The translations under genes and the position numbers were made by a program. From the NCBI GenBank assembly GCA_028456385.1, contig JALNQF010000376.1, positions 1 to 38,802 of the forward strand: 38,802 nucleotides of DNA, written 5' to 3'. Positions 22,220 to 33,100 of this stretch are shown piece by piece. The notes below the pieces were generated by a model that ran no database searches, had not been told where the DNA came from, and was given only the letters and a program-made list of their open reading frames with translations. How positions within the stretch are numbered: the stretch's first letter is position 1; every line of letters begins with the position of its first letter. The stretch is from Ophiosphaerella korrae (Eukaryota > Ascomycota > Dothideomycetes > Pleosporales > Phaeosphaeriaceae).

Positions 22220-22648
22220 TATTATAATACTAAGTAGTAAGTAAGCTATTATATTATACGTAATTAAGCTAAGTAATATAGTATAGTAGAATATATAACT
22301 ATTTAGTAGTAAATACTCTAGAGTAAATACTTAGGAATAAGCGCTCTAAAGTAAACACTCTAGAGTAAGTACTTAGAAATAAATACTAGATAGTAAGTAT
22401 ATAAAAATATTAATAAACCTTTATAGACTATTATATTTAATCTCTTCTTTACTTCTTATCTTAATAGAGTATTATAACTAAAACTTTAATTTAATTCTTA
22501 TCTACTTATTAATACTTATATACTTTATAATACTCTAATAAAAGCTAACTATTAATTAAGTTAAGTAACTAACTTATTTATTAACTTTACTTATCTTATA
22601 GAAGCCTACTTACCTTTATTACTCTTACTTAGTTCTAAGGTCTTAATA
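22220..22648 (+). repeat. Element C 3' LTR
   Basis: 429 bp, the partner of 3786-4228, with one 14-bp repeat unit fewer (array at about 22310-22377). Ends CTTAATA. No clear polypurine tract precedes it. Confidence 0.87.
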
Positions 22649-22649
22649 G

Positions 22650-22762
22650 CTACTAGGTATATATACTTAGTACTTACTTAGATAGCTTTATTTACTATTT
22701 ACTCTTTTTAGTTAATTATTAAAACTACTTTATTAAGTTATTTTATATAAAGTCTACTTTAT
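22650..22762 (+). repeat. 113-bp repeat, inverted copy at the right end of the window
   Basis: Matches complement(38690-38802) at 108 of 113 positions; all five differences are C/T or G/A. It starts with 'tactaggtata', the left arm of a palindrome that is perfect in the other copy. After 113 bp the two copies diverge abruptly. It begins within a base or two of the C LTR end. Confidence 0.88.
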
Positions 22763-25307
22763 ATAATAGTAGATCTCTATAAATATTTTATTTTTATAAG
22801 CTTTTTAATAACCTAGAACTATACTAGTAGCTTTTTTACTTATACTAGAGTTACTATAAGATAGATAATTATAGCTAACTTTTAATTAAGCTTAGTTAGC
22901 TAAAAAAAACTATACTACTAAGAATTAGATCTTACCTTAGCTATAGCGCGCTAAGTAGCCCTTTAAGTTTACTATATTATAGTTCTAGTTAAAGTTTATA
23001 GTACTCTTTTTTTACTAGTACTAGTACTAATATTCTAAAAAGAAATATATACTAAAAAAAAGTAGTTTAACTACTTTATAAGTTATAAAGCTTTAGCTTA
23101 TACTTACTATATATAGTTAGATAAAAGTATACTTATACTAGGTATTAAACCTAAGTAGTAATACTAAAAAAAGAAAAGACTTCTAAACTTATATAAATTA
23201 CTAGTACTTAATTTATAAAAACTAAGTAATAAAGTACTCTAGACCTTACTAAAACTTTTACTAGCTAGTACTAAAGATCTAAATCTTTATAAACTAATAG
23301 CTAAATATACTAATATAGTATATAAATACTATAACTTAGCTTATTATACTATAACTTAGTTATATAAAAAATCTTCTATTTCTTTAAAAGATAGCTTCTT
23401 AAACTAAAATAATACTAGTTTATTACTTCTTTATTACATATACTAAGTATACTTATAAAATAAAAATATACTATAAATAGTAAACTATAAATTTAGTAAA
23501 AAACTAAGAAAATACTCTAAAGCTACTATACTATAAAAAATCTATAAAATATATACTAGAACTAAGTCCTTAGAAATATAGACCTAACAACTTACTATAC
23601 TAACTACTCTAATAAAAAAAGTACTAAGTAACTTCTAATAATATCTTAAAACTCTTTTATAAAAAAATAAAGAAAAATAAATAATAGACTTTAAATTCTT
23701 TATTTAGCTAAGACTACTTAGTAAACTAAATTTCTAACCTAATATAATTCTCTAATAAGTACTAAGTACTTTTTTAGCTAATAGCTTTCTAATAAACTTA
23801 ACTACTTTTAACAAACTTATTATAAAAGAATATAACTTAGATATAAACATTACTCTCTTTAACTAAAGTAGCTCTTTAAAGTATAGACTAGTTACTAAAG
23901 TCTTTTTTAATAACTAGACTATATTAAATAACTTAATTAATAATACTTAACTAAATATTAGCTAAGTATTATTACTTTAGCTTATACCTAAGCTAAAGAA
24001 CTTAGAAGAGCTAAAAGATAATTTACTACTAAGAATAGTCTTTATATCTTAAAATAAACTTAAGAAATTACTTACTAAGTTTATTAAGCTTTAACTCTTA
24101 TTATATACTTTATTACTAACTTTATACTAAAGAATTAAAGATAATAAACTTAGTAATTACTTATCTCTTAAAGAGTTTACTCTAGCTAGAATAGTATTAT
24201 ATCTAGTAGTTATAAATATATAGATATAAAACGTAATTAAAATAATAAATAAATAAAACTAAAAGCTTATAGCTAGAGTAAGTAAAGTAGATAAATAACT
24301 TTCTTAATAAGATAACTAATTAGCTTAACTCTAAGAATACTTAGTATAATTACTACTAAACTATAACTATATTATAAAGTAATAAAATACTTTAAGCTAA
24401 AGAGCTACTAAGTATAAAGCTTTATAAAAAAAAGCTATAGTAAAATATAACTACTTGTATAAAGTAGTAATTTACTAAAAAGACTTAATAGCTAAATAAA
24501 CTAAGCTAGAAACTTTTCACTTTAATATACTAGTATAAAAAGATATAAAATAACTTTATACTAAGATCTTACTATAAAGCTAAAAACTTAGTTTCTTTAA
24601 AAGAGAGTTTAAACACTAAGTACTAGTAGTAATCTACTATATCTTTAATAAAGAAAAGTTTACTTTAACTCTTTTTTTAACTAGTATCTAAAAGCTAGCC
24701 TTTAAATTTTACTAGTCTATAGAATAAAAAGACTACTTTATAAAACTCTTATAATTTTTAGGTATAAAACACTATATAGATATTATATCTTTTATCTAGT
24801 CTATATATAATTACTTTATTACTAATAGAAAAAAATATATTAGCTTATAAACTTAAGCTAATATTATTATATACTACTATATAAGATTAGCTTACTTATA
24901 CTAAAAAGAATTTATATATTTCTTTATACTTTTTTACTAATTTAGTAATATAAATATAGTAAGATTAAGAGAAGTATATTATAAAACTTTAGATATAGCT
25001 AAATTTAGACTAGATAAACTAATTTATAAAACAACCTAGTTAGTATAAGCTAAATTTCTTTTTAAATTTAATATTATTAGCTTTAAACTATAATAGAACT
25101 TATAGCTATATAATATTTACTTTTAAAAAAAGCTATAACTTTAGCTTAGAGAAGCTACTAGTACTACTCCTAGTATCTATAATAGCTCTACAAATTTTTA
25201 AAAGATAATCTTAATATTAGAAAATAAAGTAAATAATTATAACTTAGATATAAGCTCTAAGTAAACCTAGCTTTATACTTTAGTACTTATAAAAGCTAAA
25301 CTAAGAG
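22763..25307 (+). pseudogene. Element E: long degraded frame, gag-like, unidentified; cut by element G
   Basis: From about 23040 to 25307 one + strand frame can be read for some 750 codons with stops only of the TAA/TAG kind that RIP makes from Gln and Trp. The first 300 or so codons are rich in Ser, Thr, Leu, Asn and Lys (likely Pro/Ser-rich before C-to-T change). Codons about 400-500 look coiled-coil-like, with repeated Gln/Lys and the RATKYKALQKKA segment. A globular stretch follows, then a Ser/Thr-rich tail with EATSTTPS near 25150. This arrangement suits a Gypsy gag, but I recognise no capsid motif or zinc knuckle, so gag is an inference. 22763-23040 has no recognisable domain. The frame is truncated by the LTR of G. 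Confidence 0.5.
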
Positions 25308-25713
25308 TATTATAAGTATAATAAGAGGAATCGAAATAGAACTAATTAGTCTTAGCTTAGATACTAATAAAGTATAAGATAAGTAAAGTAATAACTTATA
25401 AGATAATAAACTTAATTAGAAAACTAACTATAATAAAGATGTATAATAAATTTATAAATTTATAATCTTAGTAAATATAAAGTTATAAAGTACTAAGATA
25501 GTACTAAGTATATAGTAGTAGTAATATATATTATTAGGATAGTATTAGTAATCTAATTTCTAACTAAAAGTACTAATACTTAATACTCTATATATAAATT
25601 AACAATTATTATAGTTATTACTTAATTACTATATATACTTTTATTATTACTTTTTAATCTACTAATACTTTTTTAAGTAGTTACTATAGTTAATAATAGG
25701 TAACTACGTAATA
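25308..25713 (+). repeat. Element G 5' LTR
   Basis: About 406 bp from TATTATAAG to ACGTAATA. Tandem-repeat subtype carrying roughly one copy of the 54-bp unit (near 25440-25500). It shares the 'ttattaggatagtattag' core with the other LTRs. Confidence 0.88.
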
Positions 25714-28700
25714 CTTTACTAATCTAGTTATTAGAAAAAGTAAAGTATAAGTAGTAGCTAGTCTAAGCTAATATAAAAGTAGAAAGTTTAACTAAAAAAA
25801 GAGGTAAAGTACTTCTAAGTAGTTATAAGTTAGATAAAACTAAATAAGTAGTAATTAAAATATACCTAAATAACTTTATTACTAAGAAAGGAGATATATA
25901 ATTAATAATTAATACTCTAGAAATATAGAATAGAGAACTATAAGACTCTATTAAGTAAAATAAAGCCTAGATTAAAGTAATTATAAAAGGATAAAATATA
26001 ATAGAATAAATAACTTAAAGGCTTAAAATAAGTATAATAATAAAACTACTTAAGATAATTATACTTAAGAAGTTTAATAAAATAAAAGAAAAACTAAAAC
26101 CATTTATAGTATTAGTATAACTCTAGATTAATATATAAGTACTATTACTTTAATATAAAAAAGAAAAAAGTAATATATATTAGAATATACCTTAAAGAAG
26201 ATATAATAAGATTATTTAAACCTTACTAGATAGACTATATAATATATACTATAAGAATATAGAAAGATGAAATAAAAGCTATTTTTAGAAGTTATAAATA
26301 CTTTACTAAATAAATAAGAGTAGTATTTAAAGATATAGATATTACCTAATAAGCTAAAAAGAAGCTTAAAAAGCTTATATAATATAAGAATATTTATAAA
26401 TATATATTATAGTTTAAATAACTATTATAAAATATAGAATAGAATAAACTATCTCTAATATTATAGTTTAAATAAGAACTAAAGTTAAGAATTTAGTATA
26501 AAATAATTTATATAGAAAAACTAAAGATACTAAAAGCTCTAAAATAATAGGTAATATAAGTTAATAATAACTTCTAAGAATAGAAGATAAATAAGTATAG
26601 AAGATAACCTAGAAATTAAAATACTAGAGACTTTATAATCTTAAATATAAATAAGAATAGAAAAAAGAAGAAGAATAAAGACTTTATATACTTTAATTAT
26701 AATAAGAAAAGCTACTATATAAAAGATTACTATTTTAAATAAAAGAAAGATATAGTATATTATAAATATAAGAAACTAAAATACTTTATAAAAGACTATA
26801 GAAGTAAAGACTTAAAAAAAGAAATAAAGTTAAAGATAACTAAAAAAAAAGAAGTACTAAAAGTATAAGCTAAACCTTAAAAAAAGTAGCTAAAAGTAAA
26901 GAAATATAATATATAAAGCTTAATTAAACCTTTTATTATAATAATAACTACTATATATATCTTTTAAGTAAGTAGAAAATAAGATAGTTTTTATAGAAGA
27001 ATAAAGTAGTAGTAATAAAAGTAAATAGAATAAAAGTATAGCTAGAAGAGATAGCTTATATAATAGACCTACTAATAAAAGATTTAAAAAGGAAAGAACT
27101 TTAAACTCTATTAATTTAAGCTAAAAAACTAGTACTAAATAATAAAACTACTATAGTCTCTTTTAAAAAACTATAAAAAGATAAAAGATAAGTTAATATA
27201 AAAGGTATAAAATATACTTAGTTAAATATATATAGTTATAATAGCTATATAATAATAAATATAGAAAAATATAATAGAGAATAGAAATTTATTTAGAAAT
27301 ACTTACTAGTTATAAGTATAAAAAAAGCGTATAAAGACTAGAAAGAATATAATCTTAAAGAAATAAGGTTTATAATATTCTAATAATAAATAGAATAATA
27401 TATAGTTATTGTAAGAAGAATACTTATATAAAGAAAATAGTAGCACTTTATATAAAAAATATAATAGATTAATAAAGCCTATATATTATATATACTAGTA
27501 GTATACTATATTTTAGTAATAGTAAGACCTAGTATAAACAAGTACTAAGAAGAGAATAATAAGAGAATAAATCTAGAATATCTAGCGTATTTTAAAATAT
27601 TATAGGTATTATATCTAAATATAAACTATTACTTATATAGAGAATTAAAAGTATAAAATTATATATAGCTAGCTAAAAGAAAAGAATAAAACTATATAAA
27701 TGTAATCTTAAAGAAAGAAATTTAAAGTTAGAAAATAATTAAAATACTTAATAAAGAATATATATTAATTAGACGAGGACTTAAACTATCTAAAGAAAAT
27801 ATTTAAAGAAAGCTATAGTATAAGTATATATATAATAAATATCTAAAGTATAAAAACTAAAAATAGAAAATAAAGTAGTAGCCTTAGAAAAATAAATAAT
27901 TTAAAGAATAACCTAAGTATAAAAGCTTAAAAGGTATAAGAAGCCTATATATTATAAAATAAAGTACTTTTTAAAAGAAAAAAGTATAAGTAATAATTAA
28001 TAGTAGAGCTATAAAGAACTTTATATTAAAGAAGTTTATAGAAAAATAAAGAATATACTATATAATAAAGAAATACTTTTAATAACTAAGTATAATTAAA
28101 AGAATACAATTTTAGGAACTTATTAGATTTAAAATAGTACTCCTTATATTAAGATTAGAAGGCTAAGAAATTAAGAATATAGTTATAGATATAATAATAA
28201 TTAAGAATAAATAAAATATAATATTAGGTATACTATAGCTATAGATAACTAACTTAAAGATTAATTAGAGAATAGAGAAAATTAGCTACTCTAAGAAAAA
28301 TATATTAAAAGCTAATATAAGTATATATAAATGCGAATTTCTAGAAGAATATAAGAAATAAGAAAAATAACTTATAGAACTAGATAACTACTTTCTAGAA
28401 TATTAGCTATAGAACTTAGTAATAGACTTAGAAAGAAAAAAATATATAAGCTAAAGCTTAGTCTATCAAAAAACTAAAGAAAAATTAAAGATTAAATAAG
28501 TATCTATTAAAAATATAATAAAGAAAAAATAGATAAAGGACTCTTAATCTTTAGTAGTATATAGACTTATTTTTATAGATAAAAAAGAGATAAAAGATAA
28601 ATAACTTTATATAGACTTTAAGAAAATAAATATAATTATAAATAAAAACTAATACTTTTTTTCTATAAATAGATAAGATATAAAATAAGCTATAAAAAGT

Positions 28701-28923
28701 TTAAATCTTTACTAAACTAAATATCTAGAATACTTACTATTAGATTAAGATTAAAGAAAGTAATAAATAGAAAATAGTATTTAGAATATATTATAGACTA
28801 TTTAAATATATAGTAATACTTTTTAGATTAATAAATATACTAGTAGTATTCTAAATATAAATTAATATAGTCTTAAAAAAGTACTTAGATAATATCTTTA
28901 TTTTCTTAAAAATAGAAAAAGTA
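25714..28923 (+). pseudogene. gag-pol: Element G gag, protease and partial RT
   Basis: Homologous codon by codon to A and B. Zinc knuckles are at 26689-26730 and 26758-26799 (all Cys/His now Tyr). The protease site is at 27999-28010 (NSRA), and RT starts near 28560. The active-site region is shortened: A reads YLDIFIFIYLDD where G reads only YLDN (28882-28893). This is a 24-bp loss between two 'tacttaga' repeats that removes eight residues just before the catalytic pair. The frame ends at 28923 against the LTR of H. RNase H, integrase and 3' LTR are absent. Confidence 0.88.
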
Positions 28924-29557
28924 TATAATAGGCTTCCTATTATTAACTACAAGTAACTTATCTTATAAAGTATTAGTAGATTAAGAGTTAATAATAAAAG
29001 TTTATATAAGAAATCTATAATAACTATAAATAATAGAAGATATTTTATAACTATCTTATACTAGCGTTTTATAGTGTTACACTATAGGCTGTAGTAGGCT
29101 ATAGCTACGTAAAGTATAAGTAAGGGTAAAGGCCCTTAGGTAATATATATACTATTCTACTCCTATATTTAACGTTGTTAAATACTTAGTTACCTTTTTA
29201 GGTTTATTTAGCGTAGTAGAGTAGAGCTGCTATATAACATATAGTTAAAGGATTAAATTACTAATACTATCTTAATAATACGTATTACTACTAACTATAT
29301 AGTAATATTATTTTAGTAGCTTTATTACTTTATATTTACTAAGATTATAAATTTATAAATTTATTACCTAATTACTTTATAACTTTATATTTACTAAGAT
29401 CGCGAATTTATAAATTTATTATATATCCTAGTTATAGTTAGTCTTCTAATTAAGTTTATTACCCTATAAGTTATTACCTTACTTATCTTATACTTTATTA
29501 GTAGCTAAGCTTAGACTAATTAGTTCTATCTTAGTTTCTCTTATTACTACTATAATA
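28924..29557 (-). repeat. Element H 3' LTR, interrupted by a solo LTR
   Basis: 634 bp in total, 462 bp after removal of the 167-bp insert and one 5-bp duplication. It reads from TATTATAG (29557, minus strand) to CCTATTATA (28924). It contains two units of the 54-bp-type tandem repeat at about 29326-29431, one with 'atcgcgaat' where the other has 'attataaat'. Confidence 0.88.
29075..29241. mobile_element. 167-bp solo LTR of an unrelated family inside the H LTR
   Basis: Begins TGTTACAC and ends TATAACA, a perfect TGTTA...TAACA terminal pair. It is flanked by TATAG at 29070-29074 and 29242-29246. Removing it and one TATAG restores the LTR sequence seen in A and B ('gcgttctatagttaaagg'). It has no similarity to other LTRs in the window and is visibly less AT-biased ('ggctgtagtaggctatag', 'aagggtaaaggccc'). 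Its length and ends suit a short LTR (Copia-like or TRIM-like). A MITE with 5-bp terminal inverted repeats is possible but less likely given the TG...CA ends. Orientation is unknown. Confidence 0.85.
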
Positions 29558-29570
29558 CTATTCTTTCTTC
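29558..29570 (-). other. Polypurine tract of element H
   Basis: On the minus strand 'gaagaaagaatag' lies directly before the 3' LTR, matching the position and sequence type of the tracts in A and B. Confidence 0.75.
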
Positions 29571-30164
29571 TATGTAGTCTCTTATTTCTCTATACTAAAG
29601 CTAAAGTTATTAGCCTAGTTTCTTTATTAATTTCTAGTTTCTTATTACTCTCTATACTATCCTATTCTTAGTATAATAAACTTCTTCTTATAGCTTATAT
29701 TATTTATAATAAGGTTAAAATATTTCTTTATTATTATTATACTTTAGTAAGCTTTTTATACTTTATATCTTTAAAGAATAGTAAATATTATAATAAATAT
29801 ATTCTTATAAGTATTTAGTATAAGTATATTTCTTTAAGTATTTCTCTTAAAGAGTATAAGTATTTAATTTCTATATAGTCTCTTTCTACTAAATTATATA
29901 AGGCGAGCTATTAATAAAGCTTTAAAGAAATTATTATTATAGCTTACTATAGCTAAAGCTAAGTATAAGTTAACTCTTTATAAGCTAAAAGAGCTTTATT
30001 CTTATATTAAGTATTTTTATAGATTAAAAGCTTATAATAATACTAAGTTATCTAAATAGTCTTATATAATAGAAGCTAAGTTAGATTTAAATAATATAGT
30101 AGAAGCTACTCTAGTTTCTATTTTATTAAGCGCTCCTATTACCTCTCTATCTATTAGTAGTATC
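29571..30164. other. Conserved extra region of element H (diverged homologue of the A and B regions)
   Basis: Lies between the chromodomain and the 3' LTR of H. Read in the same direction as H, it shares with B a sense frame including 'KS(N/S)L(A/T)S' and 'LALA'. Read antisense (the + strand here), it shares FLYTKAKVISLVSLLI with FLYPRARVISLVSLLI in B, and a Lys-rich segment further on (LKKLLL...IAKAKYK versus EKLLS...IEAKAKRK). In both families the two halves of the antisense reading sit in different frames. It is less conserved than the adjoining pol. Confidence 0.55.
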
Positions 30165-33100
30165 GCGAATTTTCTTAGTTTACTATAAAGTAATCTAAAG
30201 AGTTTTAACTTTAGAACTCTTTTAGTTTCTTAAAGTAGTTAAAGTTATCTTCTAGTTTCTATATATTTTCTTGTAGTTAACTTTTTTTATTTATACTTAT
30301 CTATTTTACTAAATAGTAGTTTCTTTTATTATAGAATTAGTACTATAAAATTTCTTTTACTTTCTATTCTTTCTATTCTCTATATATATCTACTTTATAT
30401 ACTAGTAGTTTTACCTCTTATAGTACTTTCTCTAGTAGTACTATATAGAATATTAGGTATATTTTTATTTTATCTAGTAGTCTTAGTTTAAATATAACTA
30501 GTATAACTTCTTTTTTAATCTTATATAGTTTTATCTTTATATAGTTTAGTTTTAAATTTAATTATTTAGTTTTAATATTTCTATATACTAACTATACTTT
30601 TTCTCTCTCTTTAAATTAAAGTCCTCTTTAGTACTTTCTATTATAGTACTTTACTATTTAATTTTATAGAAATTCTTTTTCCTATTATAGTTAATTATGT
30701 ATTTCTATTAATCTATTTATATAGTTTTCTCTTTTTAAAGTTTAAAATTCTATATTTCTTAGTATTTAGTAATTATTTAGGTTAAATCTATAGTTTATAA
30801 AGAAAAGTAATACTTTTATTACTATATTCTTTATACTATTAAATACTAGCTATACTATAAGTAGTAATTATACTTAATTATTCTAATTATAGTTAAAGTA
30901 ATATCTTAGATACTATTCTACTATCTAATTTATTTATTCTAATTATTTATCTATTTATAAATAGTTTACTATTAATATTTAATACTATATTTCTATTTAT
31001 ACTATTATTATTCTTTATAATTTTAATATAAATCTTTTATCTCTATCTATAATAATTTTACCTAAGATACTATACTAGCTAATTATAGTCTTTAGAACCT
31101 AATATATAGTAACTTCTATCTTACTTTTCTCTTTATATAGTCTAAAGTATAAATACTTTATAAGCTTATTTACTATTATTAAGATTCTATTATACTTAAC
31201 TCCTAATATTAAGTTTTTTAACTTAGGTAATTTTATAATAAAGTCTATTATAATAACTCTTTATAGTTATTCTAGTACTTTAACTAGTTATAATATTCTA
31301 TATAGTATATATTAGCTATATTTATTCTTATAGTACTCTAGATATTCTTATAGTACTTCTATTACTAGTTATCTTATATTTACAATATAATAGTCTTTTA
31401 GTAGTTTATCTAATATAATATTAATTTTTTAGTATCTATATACTAGTAGTTTATAGAATTATTATATAAATTCTCTTTATATCTTATTTAAGATATATAT
31501 TCTTCTATATACTTTTATAAGTCTTTCTTAGATTTTAAGTTTTTTTATTTTTTTAAAAGCTTTTTCTATTTCTTTCTAAATCTATTTATCTAGCTTACTA
31601 CTCTTTCTTTTAAATATTCTAGCTATTTTAAGTATATTTAAAACTAAGTATCCTTTATTATTCTTAACTAGAATTATACTAGTAGTATTTACTTCTTCTT
31701 ATAAATCTAGTTTTTTACTAAGAGTGTCTATAAGTTAATTATCTTTCTTTTTAGTATATATAACTTTAAAGTTAAATATTAATAAGTATTCTTACTATCT
31801 TATTTAGTATTATAATAAATCTTTATTTAGTATAAAGCTTATAAGATACTTATAGTCTATATAAACCTTTATTTAATATTTTACTCTTTATAAGTATACT
31901 CTCTATTACTTAAATACTTTATAATTTACTAGTTTTTCTTTATTATAAATTAACTAGTTTAGTTCTTATAGTTTTATTTTCTTAGAGAAGTATTTAACTA
32001 AGTATTTTTATTTTAAAGCTTAGTCTTCTTATATTAGTACTATTCTATAGACTAAGTTTAATATATCTACTTTTACTATTACTAGTAGTTCTAGGTTATA
32101 TATTCTTATAATTAGGTTTTCTCTAAATTTCTATTTAATATTATTAAATACCTTTTTATATTTATTAATCTATTTAAATAGTATATTTTTTTAGAAGTCT
32201 TATAATTAGTTCTATTTCTTTAAACTATTTTACTATAAGTTTTCTATAAAAGTTTTCTAACTTATAGAATTATTAAACTTTATATAAGTTCTTAAGTATT
32301 AGCTATTTTTAGATTACTTTAATCTATTGTAGATTAATCTTTATTTTTCTTAGTTTAATAATAAATCTTAAGAAATCTATTTCTTTTATATAGAGTTTAT
32401 ATTTTCTTATTTTGAGAAATAGTTTATTCTTTACTAATTTTTCTAGTACTTTGTATATAAATTATATATATTCTTCTTTTAATTTAAAAAATATTAAGAT
32501 ATTATCTAAGTATATAAATATAAATATATCTAAGTATTCTCTTAGTACTATATTAATTTTTTCTTTAAATTCTACTAGTATATTTATTAATCTAAATAGT
32601 ATAACTATATATTTAAATAGTTTATATTATATTTAAAATACTATTTTCTATTTATTACTTTTTTTAAGTCTAATCTAATAGTAAGTATTCTAGATATCTA
32701 ATTTTATAAAGATCTATATTTTATATAGCTTATCTCATATCTTATCTATATATAGTAGAAAGTATTAGTTTTTATCTATAATTATATTTATTTTTCTAAA
32801 ATCTATATAGAATTATTTATCTTTTATTTTTTTTTATCTATAAAGATAAGTCTATATACTACTAAAGATTAAGATTCTTATATTTATTTATTTTTTAGCG
32901 TATTCTATATAAATATTTCTTTAAACTTAGATTCTTCTTTAGTTTTTTAGTATACTAAACTCTATTTTACGTTCTTTCTTTCTTCTAGATTTATTACTAA
33001 GTCCTATAGTTAATATTCTAGAAAGTAGTCTTTAGGTTCTATAAGTTATTTTTCTTATTTCTTATATTCTTCTAGGAATTTTCCTTTATATATAGTTATA

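Larger units (their letters stand above)
3786..22648 (+). mobile_element. Element C: Gypsy-type LTR retrotransposon, interrupted by A (with B inside) and solo LTR D
   Basis: Two matching LTRs (3786-4228 and 22220-22648) bound a gag-protease-RT-RNase H-integrase order on the + strand. Subtracting A, D and their duplicated target sites leaves about 4.4 kb, short for a full Gypsy element, so part of gag and the integrase C-terminus may be missing. The LTR ends read TATTA...TAATA, which fits RIP-mutated TGTTA...TAACA, the same termini as the other families here. The flanks (aatag on the left, gctac on the right) do not match as a target-site duplication with these boundaries. C differs from A/B/G/H in both its LTR and its coding sequence. 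Confidence 0.85.
25308..28923 (+). mobile_element. Element G: A-like Gypsy element, truncated in RT
   Basis: A 5' LTR (25308-25713) and gag to RT on the + strand. The element stops about 30 bp after the RT active site, where the inverted element H begins. No 3' LTR is present. The sequence is homologous to A and B throughout but more heavily RIP-mutated. The left flank is AAGAG; no second copy was found, as expected for a truncated copy. Confidence 0.88.

Noticed and set aside
22645..22649. AATAG as target-site duplication of C (with 3781-3785)
   Set aside because: It would need the LTR to end in TCTT instead of the TAATA (TAACA) that matches its TATTA start and the other families here, so the match is probably chance.
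29326..29431. CRISPR-like or satellite array in the H LTR
   Set aside because: Only two adjoining units with no spacers; it is the LTR's own tandem repeat, also seen in the other LTR of H.
32412..32636. 74-codon plus-strand ORF
   Set aside because: Complement of the RT domain of element H, starting at TTG.
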